Source of the DNA: Dipodascopsis uninucleata var. uninucleata
Taxonomy: Eukaryota; Ascomycota; Lipomycetes; Lipomycetales; Lipomycetaceae
Length of the DNA stretch: 64,000 nucleotides
Reading direction: 5' to 3'
Assembly: GCA_030568195.1 (NCBI GenBank)
Contig: JAJLTO010000001.1
Span: forward strand, 1,054,001-1,118,000
Both the position numbers and the translations under genes were made by a program. The notes beneath the pieces were generated by a model that had not been told where the DNA came from, did not search any database, and was given only the letters and a program-made list of their open reading frames with translations. Positions 12,352 to 23,900 of this stretch are shown here, in pieces (within the stretch, counting starts at the first letter, position 1; each line of letters begins with the position of its first letter).

Positions 12352-14485
12352 CGGATTCCCAGAAGTTACCCGAAGCAGCTATGCGTCTGTTAACTGACTG
12401 CGATTGCGCTTTAAAATGTAGTCTGGATATCTGTGTGGTTCAATAGTCCTGCTTGTCCTTTGTATGACACGATAGTAAAAAGGATCCCCAAATCTATAAT
12501 ATAAACAAACAAGGTAGGGATAAGAGCAAGCGATTACCGGGACCAATATAGATGAGCGCGATTATACTCCTACAAGATGAAATACAGAACACTAACAGAA
12601 TATCGTGTAGCCCAAAGATATAGCGTATGTTGAGTGTAAAAAGAAATCGATTTCTCTCTTCCTTGCCGCGAGACCGTGTCGGAAAACAAGCTATGCAGCG
12701 GTCAATAACAGTAAAAAATTTCAAATATAAAGTTATCCGCCTATGCTGGTGATCAATTGGTTCATAAACGTTTGCGAAGCAGAGCCGGATATCGGATTAA
12801 TGACTCCACTAGAGCAAGCTTCAAAATATGTGGCCGCCGTTTCTTAACTTACGATAGATGAGTACACTCGCTGCTGATGGCCGCCCACGCTGTCACCATT
12901 TAAAATAAAATAAATAGCCGGAAAATACACCAGACGATGTACAGGATCGATTTCTTGTTCCGCGCCAGTACTGTCAAAGAATCGTGAGCTGATCAGGTCT
13001 AGAGATGTGGATGGATGCTAGCGATATGACATATAACGACGTATTGTGAGCCTGCGCGCCGCTGTCTCTGCTGTATCCACTGAAAATATTTGAAAATATT
13101 TAAAAACTAGAAAATAGAACCAAAAATATGTATGTATGATATATGCTTAAAAAAGCCCTTTTCTATGCCTCAAGATGACTGACAACCATGCCTATTACTG
13201 TGTTTGTGCAGGGTAATGTTTTAGCGACTCGTCTTCGTCTGGCTAGGGACTTATTATGGGGACGGACGCACCATGAAATGCATTTCAGATTTGCGAGCTT
13301 CTCCGGCTAGGGATGACAAAGTTGCGAGGGAAGGGACCTGCTGAGGATAGGCATAAGCCGACTAGGGACACACCACTCGGGAATATGATTACGGACATAG
13401 GGAGCTTTTAATGAGGTATAGCAGTTGGCGATAGCAAGATTTGGCATGTTTCGCCGTTTATGGCACAGAGAGAGACATACGACCTCTCACGATGCGGAAT
13501 ATCTGCTCTAGCACATGACGATGTGTTGTGCTGTTACAATTGGGACACAGGAGTATGACGCCGCCAAATGACGAGTAGTGCACAATGAGCTGGCTAACCT
13601 AAGTGAAGAACTAATTAAAAGCAAGCTATTTAAACTGTAGAAAGCTAGCAAAAGCGGACTGGAAGTGCCTCTTTGAAGTTGCTAGTCTGTAATAGAGAGG
13701 CCCAGAAGCCTTTAGGGAGAGTAGCGCCATTTATTGTAAGGGACTTGTAGTGTATATTTTGGTGCGCTTTATACCGACGGCACGTAGCGCCTGTGGGCAC
13801 TAATGTCTGAGACTGCTACTACTATTTGTAGGCAGCTGCCAGGAACGAACATCTTAAGTAGCCGCAAGTGGGTTTGCGAAGCGAAACTACTCAGGCACAT
13901 AGACTAGTCCAATATCAGCAGACCATGACCCTTCGCAGTTATGATTAACAGTGGCTACGTGTGACTTGTTGCGTCTTTGTAATAGTTTCAGCCTGTTTGT
14001 AGTAATCATTTAATGCAAGTTATATATACAGCATAAGAAAAATTAAGGTAGAGGAATGAGCCCAGAGATGTAGTAGAATGACCAGTTTGAACGCAGGAAT
14101 AAACCAAATAATATATCAAGGAGAATAATCTAAACAATGTGGAAGATAGAAATTTAAAAAAAGCGATACCGATAATAAAGTAATAAGCAATAAAAACCTG
14201 GGAAGGTCTATTGTGCTCTGCTCTACTCAGTACTAAATCACTGCTATGATCAAGTCACCTTTCAATGCAAGTGAATGCTAGTCATAATTAATACCCACAA
14301 GTCTTTTCTAGCACTCCTGGTATATGTGTAAGCAACAATAAGCGTTGTTGTGCAAAACAAGAAGTGAAGCTCACATATTTCAGGAAATTCACATTCCTCA
14401 GTGGCCGCGAAAAATTAGAGAAAAAAGTCTTCCAAAATCTCTATTTCTTCTCCCTTGCGCAACACAACTAGTGTATATCGGTGCT
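12352..14485. other. 2.1 kb divergent gap, no gene recognised
   Basis: The region between SEH1 and the HD-domain gene. It is locally less AT-rich at 13.2-13.95 kb. There the short word CTAGGGAC or CTAGGGAT recurs at about 13243, 13307 and 13362, spaced by about 55-64 bp. No open frame with coding character, tRNA or transposon ends were seen. It probably contains the two promoters plus unassigned DNA. Confidence 0.45.
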
Positions 14486-15229
14486 ATGGCGGATTATACA
14501 GCAAGCAGACTACGCAACTGCCCACCAGAGGTAACTCTCTCATCACGAATACCAGACCTTGAAGAAGAATACAGAAAGCGCTGGACTCCGGAACTGGCTA
14601 TCCCAGAATCGATCCTCAAACTTCCAGCGCCTCTGTCTTTTTTCAGAATCCTCCGATTCCTGAAGTCACAAAAGCGCACTGGCTGGCTAGATCGCGGCGT
14701 GTCCAAGGTAAATGCAGAATCTATCGCCGATCATATGTATAGAATGGCAGTTATGTGCATGCTGGCGCCTGAGATGGGTGATGAGGACTTCGATGGCATT
14801 AGTTTAGACAGTACGAAGTGTGTGAAAATCGCACTGGTTCATGACCTCGCTGAAGCAGTTGTCGGCGATCTGACTCCACATGATCCAGTAGGCGCCGATG
14901 AAAAGCATTGGAGAGAACGAATAACCATGCAGTACCTCTCTAAGCTCATTGAGCCCATAAACAGTCGTACGTCGCGAGAACTAGAGGAGTACTATTTGGA
15001 ATACGAGAACCAGTCAAGCCCTGAAGCTAGATTTGTGAAAGACATCGACAAATTCGAATTTCTCCTGCAGACAATTGAGTACGAACGTGACGTCATAGAA
15101 GGAGTTGAAGATAGCAGCGTCGACGTTAGCGACTTCATGTATGCAAAAAATCTATTGAAGACTAAGACTGTGAAGTCGTGGGCGCACCAAGTCATAGAAG
15201 AACGTCACACGATGTTTCCTGAGAATTAG
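14486..15229 (+). CDS. YGK1: HD-domain 5'-deoxynucleotidase (HDDC2/YfbR-like)
   Basis: Predicted metal-dependent phosphohydrolase that removes the phosphate from (deoxy)nucleoside 5'-monophosphates, as in E. coli YfbR and its eukaryotic HDDC2/Ygk1 relatives. It has 247 aa and no intron. The frame is open upstream to 14345, but the first ATG is at 14486 and gives a normal family length. HD motif residues are visible: His83 in ESIADHMYRM, His119-Asp120 in VHDLAEAVVGD with Glu123 and Asp128, and a late Asp in VKDIDKFEF (186-188). The lead-in RTGWLDRGV is also typical of the family. The protein is probably cytosolic. It converges on ALG7, with 457 bp between stops. Confidence 0.9.
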   Translation: MADYTASRLRNCPPEVTLSSRIPDLEEEYRKRWTPELAIPESILKLPAPLSFFRILRFLKSQKRTGWLDRGVSKVNAESIADHMYRMAVMCMLAPEMGDEDFDGISLDSTKCVKIALVHDLAEAVVGDLTPHDPVGADEKHWRERITMQYLSKLIEPINSRTSRELEEYYLEYENQSSPEARFVKDIDKFEFLLQTIEYERDVIEGVEDSSVDVSDFMYAKNLLKTKTVKSWAHQVIEERHTMFPEN

Positions 15230-15686
15230 AATAACTGGTGTATCACATTGCATGAAGAACTTTAATAGAACACCTTATCTCGCATTCAATACTCCGTTAC
15301 TAACCATAGAATATATAATCTATATTTATTTGTATATCATTATGTCATTTTAAGTGTAGAGGTAACTATGCACTTACTAGTCTGTCATTATGAATCATGT
15401 GTAAAATTTGCAGCCTTTATTATTCGCTACGCTACATGTAAGAAAGATGAAGAAGAGCGGTAATTATTCCAGTAGCACACATCAGAATCCAAGAACCGTT
15501 GTAATTTAACATATCTCGCTCTTTGAGTAGATCTGTCGAATATATTGTAAAAATACATTTATTTACAGTAGTAACTTGACAATGGATATTCGTTATTATT
15601 TAAATCATTCAAATTGCGACGATTTAAACTACGACTTAAACTAATCTCAACCATTATTATACCCTATAGCTTTTTGAACAAGATAT
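15230..15686. other. Convergent intergenic region, no gene seen
   Basis: 457 bp of AT-rich 3' flanking DNA between two convergent genes. Nothing beyond probable terminators and UTRs is visible. Confidence 0.6.
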
Positions 15687-17189
15687 CTAAATATTATCAC
15701 GACCAAACAAATAGAATGCCAGCGTATACCTAAACAAAAGACCAAAAGAACAGCACAAAGTTTGAATAAACAAAATGAAAATAGTCACATTGTCCTCACG
15801 CATTGGACCAGTCCAAGTAAGAACTAAATTAATCAGAGTAAGATTACTAGCGGATTTAATATGCTTCTTTTCTTCGTCATATTCGAGATGCACAAGTCCA
15901 AATATGGAAAGTGTGCGCAAGAAAAGGGATTGCAGTATATTAGGACGTTTCTTATCAAACACAACACGAGATGGATACATTAAGCCATCTTCCGCATTAA
16001 ATCTTGGTAAGCGATGTCGAGGACACGGAATGAAGTGGAAAAGTTGAGGTGCAGAATAGATGGCATTGAATACCTGTGGAATCAAAAACAAGATAAGTGT
16101 TTTTGAAAAGTGTCCCAGGATACCAACAAGAGCAAATATCATTCCAGCAAAATAGCAGAAAGTATCACCCACAAAGGCTGTAGCAGGATACCAGTTGTGC
16201 CCTAGCAATGCGACAGTGACTGCGATGAATGGAAGAATAAAGTAAGTTGAAAATAAATGAGCTTCTGTAGCTGGATGAGGTGAACTTGTACCAAAAATAT
16301 AGCCAGGTCCAATGTAGATTAAATCGTTAAGCAAGAGAAATACTCCAATAACCAAAGATTGTCCAGCCTCGAGACCATTGACACCAGCCAAAATGTTGAT
16401 AGAATTAGGGCAGAATATGGCAACCATTATCATGTATAAATAATACAAACCACCAAGATTGATCACGTTAGGCAGAGAATATTGGCTCGAAAAGCCGACT
16501 GATTTTAATATACTGCCCATGAACTGAGGAACAGCTACATCGGTGACTCCAAAGTCTACATAATAAACTACCAAAAGAGGAATGACTCCGAGAGCTGGTA
16601 GGAATAACTTATTACGCCACTTTATGTCAAAGAGATCGTCAGCAACACCAAGAACAAGCATAGAGAAAAGAGAGAGTAGAGCCGCTAGATACTCAGCTAA
16701 CTTAGAGTGCGGGAAAAGAGGTAATCGCCTACCAGTGTGAAGCAAACTAGCGTCGAATACTTCATCTCTATTACCTGCACCTGAGGTCTGTACCACTAGA
16801 TACTTATAAAAAAGAAACGGAATAAATAGGAACATGATAGACAAGTAAACTACCGCACAAACAGCACCCATAGTCTCTGGAATCACTGGACGATCCAGCT
16901 TGCCAAGGTCCTTTCCATAGAATCCAACTCTAATGAACTCTGGTCCTAGTATAGGAATCAATATCGCAGTTAGCACATATGCTAATACACTGAAGCCTGC
17001 ACTTGATAGCAATGGATTCGAGCTTGAATTGAAAACAAGTGCGAGACCTAATCCAGTAAGAAAGAGCCTGAATATGATAGTGCCTAAGCTCAGTTTCGAT
17101 ATTACATGCTTAGGCAACTTGTCTCGAATCAGGCTTATAGTCTCTGCGTTCACTTCTTGAGTACTGTCTTTCGCTTCCAGTTCGCTCAT
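15687..17189 (-). CDS. ALG7: UDP-GlcNAc:dolichyl-phosphate GlcNAc-1-phosphate transferase
   Basis: Catalyses the first committed step of N-glycan precursor synthesis in the ER membrane, making GlcNAc-PP-dolichol from UDP-GlcNAc; it is the tunicamycin target. A single 1503-nt exon encodes 500 aa with about 10 hydrophobic segments, a normal length. Family motifs in order are: GKDLGKLDRPVIPE (about 92-105), the Asp-rich LGVADDLFDIKWRNK (about 180-194, metal/catalytic), the motif around NINIL-type PNSINILAGVNGLEAG, and VGDTFCYFAGM followed by VGILGHFSKT and PCPRHRLPRFN. All motifs look intact. The substitution of Pro-Asn-Ser before INILAG is a small variation. The start ATG at 17189 lies 90 nt before the first membrane segment. 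The downstream neighbour converges; upstream is a 1.7 kb gap. Confidence 0.96.
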   Translation of the reverse strand: MSELEAKDSTQEVNAETISLIRDKLPKHVISKLSLGTIIFRLFLTGLGLALVFNSSSNPLLSSAGFSVLAYVLTAILIPILGPEFIRVGFYGKDLGKLDRPVIPETMGAVCAVVYLSIMFLFIPFLFYKYLVVQTSGAGNRDEVFDASLLHTGRRLPLFPHSKLAEYLAALLSLFSMLVLGVADDLFDIKWRNKLFLPALGVIPLLVVYYVDFGVTDVAVPQFMGSILKSVGFSSQYSLPNVINLGGLYYLYMIMVAIFCPNSINILAGVNGLEAGQSLVIGVFLLLNDLIYIGPGYIFGTSSPHPATEAHLFSTYFILPFIAVTVALLGHNWYPATAFVGDTFCYFAGMIFALVGILGHFSKTLILFLIPQVFNAIYSAPQLFHFIPCPRHRLPRFNAEDGLMYPSRVVFDKKRPNILQSLFLRTLSIFGLVHLEYDEEKKHIKSASNLTLINLVLTWTGPMREDNVTIFILFIQTLCCSFGLLFRYTLAFYLFGRDNI

Positions 17190-18888
17190 TGTATATAATT
17201 ATGTTCTTGACTTATTTATAGTTATTATTTACTCAATTGATATTGTTTTATCTTGGCACTTCGAATAGATGTACTTTGACCGAGTACTCTGACAGAATAG
17301 TTGCTTCTTGCTGACGTTCTAAACCTATCTACTCAATTTCTAGTGAAACTATATAATGCAAGAAGAAATTGAGAGCTCTTACAACATAAAAACTATGGAA
17401 TAGTTTGCTAACAAGCTAATGACTCTAAATAAGACAGTTCTTGCAATCTCAATAGACAGCAGCCATAAAATAAATCACATTTTGTATAGAGGACTAAGAG
17501 AGAGGAAAAAAACGCAAATCGCGGCTTGTCGACGTGTTCGTAAACATCCTGTGCGGCTCACCAGGCCATTTAAACATGACAGGGTAACAACGAGATGAGT
17601 TGCATCTAATGCTTCTGTAATATTTTACGTCATGATAACTATTATTAACTTCTCGAATAGCTAATGAGCTACTGTTAGTACTCTTGTAGACTGGAGAATG
17701 ATTAAGTAGCTATCCATTGTAAAAGCAACAAAAGGATATATAATTATAGGACCAGATTTATTGTGTATCTGTTGTTTTGTCTCTCACGTATATAACCAGA
17801 GTCATATTATAGTATATAACTAGTATCTAAAGCTAAGTTATATCTCAGGTGGAAGGCCAATTGCATTTCTTATTGTCTCATTCTCGCTTAAAGTCTTGTA
17901 CGCTTATGGTAATGTATAGGAGATAGAAATAGTATAGAATGTATGAGCTAGTTTCAAAAATGACGGTGAATAAGCGAAAATAAGCTAAGCATTTGTCAGG
18001 CAATTGTCGAGGCGAAATAAGCATGAAACGATATCTAAATAGTGCATAATGATAATCATATGTCAGCCAATTTGAATATTACTTGAGATGTATCTAACAC
18101 TGTCTCGATAAAATAAATAGCAATTACTTTGGAGAAACCATTAGTATATTTAAATCTGTATGAGCGTACATATATCTGCATATCGTATGTATAACAGTCA
18201 GCCGAGAGAAGGCACTTTAACAATAATAAATGTCGTCACAACTCCGAAACTCTCGTGATATGCAATTTTAAGGCGTAGTTCTTCCACTAGTGGAACTACG
18301 AAAGAAACACGATCATCAAACTTTTAAATCTTACGAGCAGTCAAGATAGATTGCTCGATTTATGATGACGTGTATACAGAAGAGTATGACTTAGCGAGCT
18401 TCATCTATCTAGCAAGCCTATTAGAGTAGAAAGTCAAAGAAACGTCGTTGTGTTTAGAAAATGTGAAATGATGTTCACATGAAAGCCGGTTTCATATCAT
18501 TTATTAGAGGCTACAATACAAGCGATAAGTTGAGAATATCAAACTGATTCTTAGCAATAAGCCCAACTATCAGGCTCTTGCTAATAATAAGAAGCATCAG
18601 CTGAATTAAAAGAATGATCCAAAAACAAATAATAGAATTAAAAATGTAATATTATATCAGTTATATCCAGCGATAAAAGTTATTCTATCTCATATCGGAT
18701 TGATCATAGAGCATTCAGAATAATAAAATATCCGAACACAGCTAGAGAATTATTTAAATAAAAGATAAAACCATTAGACATGAAATCGATAAAGAGTATT
18801 GATATTAGTAATGCGATCACACGGTGACATATTAATGAATGGAATTACAAAAGTAATTTGTACCGAAGGATTAAAATGTTATCACAAT
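17190..18888. other. 1.7 kb intergenic gap with one strong hairpin
   Basis: AT-rich DNA between ALG7 and the acyl-CoA synthetase gene, both on the minus strand. It contains the ALG7 promoter and the 3' flank of the next gene. The one clear structure is the inverted repeat at 18274-18300, listed separately. No open frame of note was found. Confidence 0.5.
18274..18300. repeat. Inverted repeat / potential hairpin
   Basis: A perfect 14-bp palindrome (ttccactagtggaa, 18282-18295) is flanked by cgtag (18274-18278) and ctacg (18296-18300), with ttc left unpaired on one side. Together this gives 12 paired bases with a 3-nt bulge. It could be a protein-binding dyad, an RNA hairpin or a small element remnant. 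Confidence 0.6.
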
Positions 18889-20988
18889 TTAAATCTTACT
18901 GTAGACAGCATCAATATCCTTTTTGAAATGATCAACAATCTTCTTGCGCTGTAGCTTCTGTGCGGCAGTCAAATATCCACTTGCAGGAGTCCACTCTTCA
19001 TCAGAGATAACAACACCGCAGATGAGCTCAATACCAGCTAATCCTCCCTTCTTGGCTACATCCAAGAGAGCTTTCAAAACGGCGTCCTGAATCTTCTTTT
19101 CATGAGCAAGATCATGTATTTCCATCGACTCAAAGCCCAGGTCTTTCGCAAAATTCAAGAATGCTGGCTCTGCAGGAACGATAATAGCAATAGGTTTAAC
19201 TTGATTAGGATCAGCATAAACACAGAGATTGGCCAATAGATGACAGGTTCTATAAATAGATTCAACCTTCTCAAGAGCAATGTACTCTCCATTGAGAGTC
19301 TTGACAAGATTCTTTTTTCTGTCAACCAAGCGAAGCTGGCCATTTGAAGTCCATTCTCCGATATCACCGGTCTTAAACCAGCCATCTTCAGTGTAGGTAG
19401 CCTTTGTCTCCTCTTCATTGAGATAGTATCCACGAGTAACTGGAGCACCCTTAATCCAAACTTCACCCTGCGGAACCTTGTTCGTTGAAAAATATCCAAG
19501 CTCTGGAACATCAACGAGCTTGACATCGACACAAGTGACTGGGGCTCCAACACAGCCATAACTAAACTCCGAAGGAGACATCAAAGCACACATAGCTGCG
19601 GTCTCAGTCATACCATAGCCGATAATCATAGGCGCGATAACAGTGCTAATGAAATTTTGAGTTTCCTTTGAAATAGCAGCACCACCATTCATAACAATTC
19701 TCAGACGACCACCAGTGGCCTCCTTGACTTTCTTGAAAATGGCATTATCTATTATACCTGTACCAGGGATTCTCCAACTCTGCATAAACTGCTTAGCGCG
19801 GAAAGCAGTCCAGAAAACCTTTTGAACTGCAGCACTGTTCTGGTTGATCTTAGCAATAATGCCTTTTCGGACAGACTCCCAGACTGCAGGAACACCAACC
19901 ATAATTGTTGGCTTGAATTCGGCAATATCACCTCTGCAATGTCGCACAGATGCATCAGAAATGGTCTTGACAGTACCATAACCAAGAGTGCCACCCCAGA
20001 AAAGGCAAGCAAGCTCAAAGACGAATTCAAGGATATGCGCAAGGGGCAGATATGCAAGAAGATAATCGTGATCATTGACATGACCCTCAATAGCACCATC
20101 AGCACCAGCGACAGCCGCAATGACGTTTTCGTGGCGTAATACAACACCTTTAGGAGTACCTGTAGAACCAGAAGTATACATAATACAACAAATAGATTCC
20201 GGGGTCGGAGGAGTTGGCTCACATTTGTTCGCCTTTCCAAGCTCGTAGAACTCTTCGTAGCTAAAAATCTTGGTTTCGGGAGACATTGCCTTCAAATTGC
20301 TGATATGGTCTGGATTAGCATCGTCACGGTAAATAATGACGTCGACCTTAGCACCGGCCCTAAGAGGAGCAACAAGTGTCTCGAGAAGAGGAGCATCAGT
20401 GAAGACGGCATTAGCATTAGTTTCTTTAATCGAGTGTACCAGACCCTCTTCGCCGAGAGTATCATATGCAGTGGCAATTGGAATGGACTGTGAGGAGGCA
20501 GCAAAAGACATGAGCATCCATTTGGCGCTAGTGCTGGCATAAATTTCGAGCAATTTGACACCGCAAGCCTTCAAACCGGCACCGAGGACGCTCACATCAT
20601 CGAACATCTGTGCATAGGAAATATAGGTATAAGGAGAGAGCTCGAAGTAGTTCCACTTCTTAGGGATACTAGTCTCCTGTCCATCGATAGTCTTCTTGAT
20701 GATCTTCGTTTCTTCGTGAACTTTTACAACTTTTCGAGAGCCGAGGCATTTCTTGTCGCCATGCTTCTTAGCAACATATTTCAGAAGCTCAAAAGTAGTG
20801 GTAATACCGGGAGCGGGGATATTAACCAGGGGCTCACCGGTTGGAGCTGCTTTCATCGATCTTCGAGCAGGAACCTCGCCCTCGCCGGCAGGAATGCCAG
20901 AAAGCCTGGTGTACATTCCGCCCTTTTTGAAAATAGCTTTGTGATGCGCGTCGGCAGCTACTACTGGTTGTGAAGTGAAAGGCAGCAT
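18889..20988 (-). CDS. FAA1: Long-chain fatty acid-CoA ligase
   Basis: Activates long-chain fatty acids to acyl-CoA in two ATP-dependent steps (acyl-adenylate, then thioester), feeding lipid synthesis, uptake and protein acylation. A single exon encodes 699 aa, matching Faa1/Faa4/Lcf1-type enzymes (about 700 aa). The AMP-binding signature YTSGSTGTPKGVV is at 271-283. GYGMTETAAM follows at 457-466. The fatty-acyl-CoA-synthetase motif DGWFKTGDIGEW is at 535-546, followed by LRLVDRKKNLVKTLNGEYI. No signal peptide was seen; a hydrophobic stretch near residues 315-340 is typical of the family. The choice of FAA1 over FAA4 or lcf1 is only by length and overall similarity. The start ATG at 20988 is the first in frame. 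Confidence 0.94.
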   Translation of the reverse strand: MLPFTSQPVVAADAHHKAIFKKGGMYTRLSGIPAGEGEVPARRSMKAAPTGEPLVNIPAPGITTTFELLKYVAKKHGDKKCLGSRKVVKVHEETKIIKKTIDGQETSIPKKWNYFELSPYTYISYAQMFDDVSVLGAGLKACGVKLLEIYASTSAKWMLMSFAASSQSIPIATAYDTLGEEGLVHSIKETNANAVFTDAPLLETLVAPLRAGAKVDVIIYRDDANPDHISNLKAMSPETKIFSYEEFYELGKANKCEPTPPTPESICCIMYTSGSTGTPKGVVLRHENVIAAVAGADGAIEGHVNDHDYLLAYLPLAHILEFVFELACLFWGGTLGYGTVKTISDASVRHCRGDIAEFKPTIMVGVPAVWESVRKGIIAKINQNSAAVQKVFWTAFRAKQFMQSWRIPGTGIIDNAIFKKVKEATGGRLRIVMNGGAAISKETQNFISTVIAPMIIGYGMTETAAMCALMSPSEFSYGCVGAPVTCVDVKLVDVPELGYFSTNKVPQGEVWIKGAPVTRGYYLNEEETKATYTEDGWFKTGDIGEWTSNGQLRLVDRKKNLVKTLNGEYIALEKVESIYRTCHLLANLCVYADPNQVKPIAIIVPAEPAFLNFAKDLGFESMEIHDLAHEKKIQDAVLKALLDVAKKGGLAGIELICGVVISDEEWTPASGYLTAAQKLQRKKIVDHFKKDIDAVYSKI

Positions 20989-23900
20989 TTACCGTGACAA
21001 GTGAATATAATGTAAAGGGATGTTAATATATGTGATATAAAAAAGTGTAGCAAAGCGGGTTTTGCGTAGACAACCGTGCCTAAGAGAAAAATTGCGCCTG
21101 TAGCAGTCCTCGATAGCCGGAAAGCGCTATTTTCCGAATTTTCCGCCTTTAGGAAGTAGAGGAAAGCAGGTAAGAATAGAAGGTAAGAATAGAGATATGC
21201 GAGCAAATTTGTAAACTTGAGAGTGCGACGTTAGCAGGACTGTGAAATAACGTCCGTTATTGCAGAAGACGCAGATGTATGAATAGGTTTATAACAGAAA
21301 CTGTGTTATATATTAGAAATTTGAGCGTTGGTACTGATATTAACGAAACCAGAGCAGATGCACTGTTCGGTAGACTTGTTGCGCCGAGATTGCAATAAAA
21401 AGAGCAGCGCCGGGCACACAGGCAATATCAATATTAGAGTGCAAGATACTGGACAGCTTTTTTCCAGTCGGTTCTATTTACTTGCTTCTGCAGTTGTACA
21501 CTTGTGGGCCTTTATTAAGCACAGCAAGATTGTAGAAGTGGCCAAGGTGCGAAGTGAGTAAATAAAAAAAAATATTATTATTGATTTTGGGGAACAAGAG
21601 ATAGAGAGGAGAGAGGAAAACTTGAGTCAGACTCAGCTATATCTCCGTTACTCTGTACTTCTTTTGGATGTTTCTTTATAGTTTGGAAATTATATAAGAA
21701 GAAGGAAGTCGTTTGATGGGTATTGAGTTTCACTAGCAAGGGAAGAATTTCTTTCCCATCCGGGAGAGCCACCAAACGAAACTGCTTACGTTAAGTTTAC
21801 ATGCTCTCGTTATTGCTTTCTACTATTTAGCATGACAGCAGCGGCTACGCCAGCAGTTACCGATATGTACATGTAGAGAGTCTGGAAATTAGATTTTTGA
21901 GGCTATTTTCGGGCAAACCAGGGCCTTCCAGGTATCGCACGCCTCCGGTTAAGATCGCTGTAGATATGAGGTCTGTTGAGACCGAGTAAGATTAGTGCAG
22001 CGCGTAGGGTATAGAAGCTTTAAATGAAACGACATGTACTGCGATCGTTGCTGATCTCTCAAAAAAACCAGAGCCGTGTACCAGATCTGACTTGCATTTA
22101 AGACTAGGGAATGACGTCGTCACTGTTAGCTGTGCGGCGAAAACGTAAAGTATGGGAGGACGTTAGAAACACGTCTCTGCTACATAAGATGGGCATAAGA
22201 TGGGCGGTTGGGCGTTACAGCCAAGAGCGGTAGGCGAGGGTCGCTTAACGAGCACGACAGAGCTCTGTCGTGCACGAATGCACAGCTCCTGGGCTAGAAG
22301 CGTACCCAGATGCGCACACATGCGCACGGCGGATCTGCCTTGAGCATGGGCTGGCGTTAGGCTATGGCCCATTCACGAATGGGTTATCTATCTAGCTCAT
22401 CGCGTGGAGCGCAGTTCATGCTCTGCCGACGGAGTCTGCTGCAGGGCCGCGACTGTCGCGAGCGCTGCGGTCTATGCGAGGCAGAGCGCGACTCACTGGC
22501 GCTTTTCATTTTAGCGACGCTCATATTTACTGAAAAGACATGATTTGACCGCGAACATCGCCGCGCTCCAGCGACAACCAGAACAATTCTTGTCGTTGGG
22601 GTAAAACGCAAAATTAAAGTCTGTTGGGACTCGCTATTTCTTGCACCTCCTCTCAAACGCTGTGGCAACACTTACATAGCACAGCTCAAACTTGCGCCTG
22701 CAATCTTATTTCAAGGGCTAGGGCTAAACGATCCGTGCGGGCAGATCTGTTATGCATGCCACTTGCCTGCGAGGACAGCTCGCTTAGACGTGCGGGTGTG
22801 TCAGCGAAGGCGGTTCGCGCTGTAAGCACGTGTGTGTGGCTTATGTAAACGTGGGTGCTAGCGTCCCGGAATGGTCGCTGTCTGCAAGTACTATGCACGC
22901 AATGGACCTGTAAGCGATGCTGTGCATAAGCTGCGGGGCTGGCACGTACGACTGGCATGCGTTTGATCACAACAATAGCTACTACAGGATGACCTTCTTG
23001 GAGTTTCCATATTACTGTCCCGCGACCTGGCTTCTCCACATAAATGCACTCTATCGCATGAGCCCTTCCGTATGCGTCCTCCAATCTGTCTGTCGTCTTC
23101 TCAGCATGTAGCATCAACGTAGCGGCGGCGGCGGCGTGCCCACAGAGACAGACTGAGCGCGACTCGCTGTGCTGGAGCAGCGCTTCGCCGTTAGACAAGG
23201 CCACGACTGCTATAGAGCTGCCAGACTGCAGTTAACAGCTAGAGCAGCAACAGCAGCAACGGTGGCAACGACAGCACCGCTAATTGTAGGACTCAGCAGC
23301 AACGGTAAGCGGTGGTAGCAGTATGCTGATAAAATATTACTCAGCGGACACTGCTGGGCGGGTGCTGCTCGCCTCGCTTTCCACCCACAGCTACACACAC
23401 GATGTGATACTGTGTTGACTCCTTAATTGGCCCTTGGGCTCCATGATGCTGAGAGCCCACTGCTGTTAATTAACGTTTTAACATCGCCAGTTTTCTTCCC
23501 TCTACATGTAGCTGACTCCTGTCGTCTCCCACCTCTCCCGCCACCTCTTCGTGCCTTCGCCAGCACTTCTCAACCTCCTCCTTCCTCGCCGCGCTCTGCT
23601 CATCGCCTGCTCCACACTAAATGCGGCTTGCCGTCGTCCTCCACGCCGCATGGCTCGAGGCGCAGACTGATAGTCTATCGGCCAGCAGAGGAATCGACAA
23701 GCTGACGCGAAAATGGGCCGGATACAGTGTGGAGTCTACGCGACTAGCGGCGGTTGAGGTTGGCGTTGCCAATCGAGCTGGCGGCAGCATTAGCTAGCTG
23801 ACGCAACTGGGTAGTCCTGGAGCTGCCGCGTTTCGTTTTGGAGCAGTTGGGTTCGCTACGTACAGCTGAAACGCTATTTTTTACGAGCGGTTTATCATGC

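Noticed and set aside
10815-12538. Shared 16-mer agagcaagcgattacc at 10815-10830 and 12523-12538
   Set aside because: A single 16-bp match is about as expected by chance in a 64 kb self-comparison, and the flanks do not align.
22385-22450. Possible tRNA D-arm and anticodon stem in the GC-rich gap
   Set aside because: A GCTC/GAGC stem can be drawn, but the anticodon loop is 8 nt and no TTCRA T-loop follows.
22686-23204. 172-codon minus-strand open frame in the GC-rich gap
   Set aside because: It has no ATG start, no recognisable motif, an opposing open frame on the plus strand, and composition that alone explains the lack of stops.
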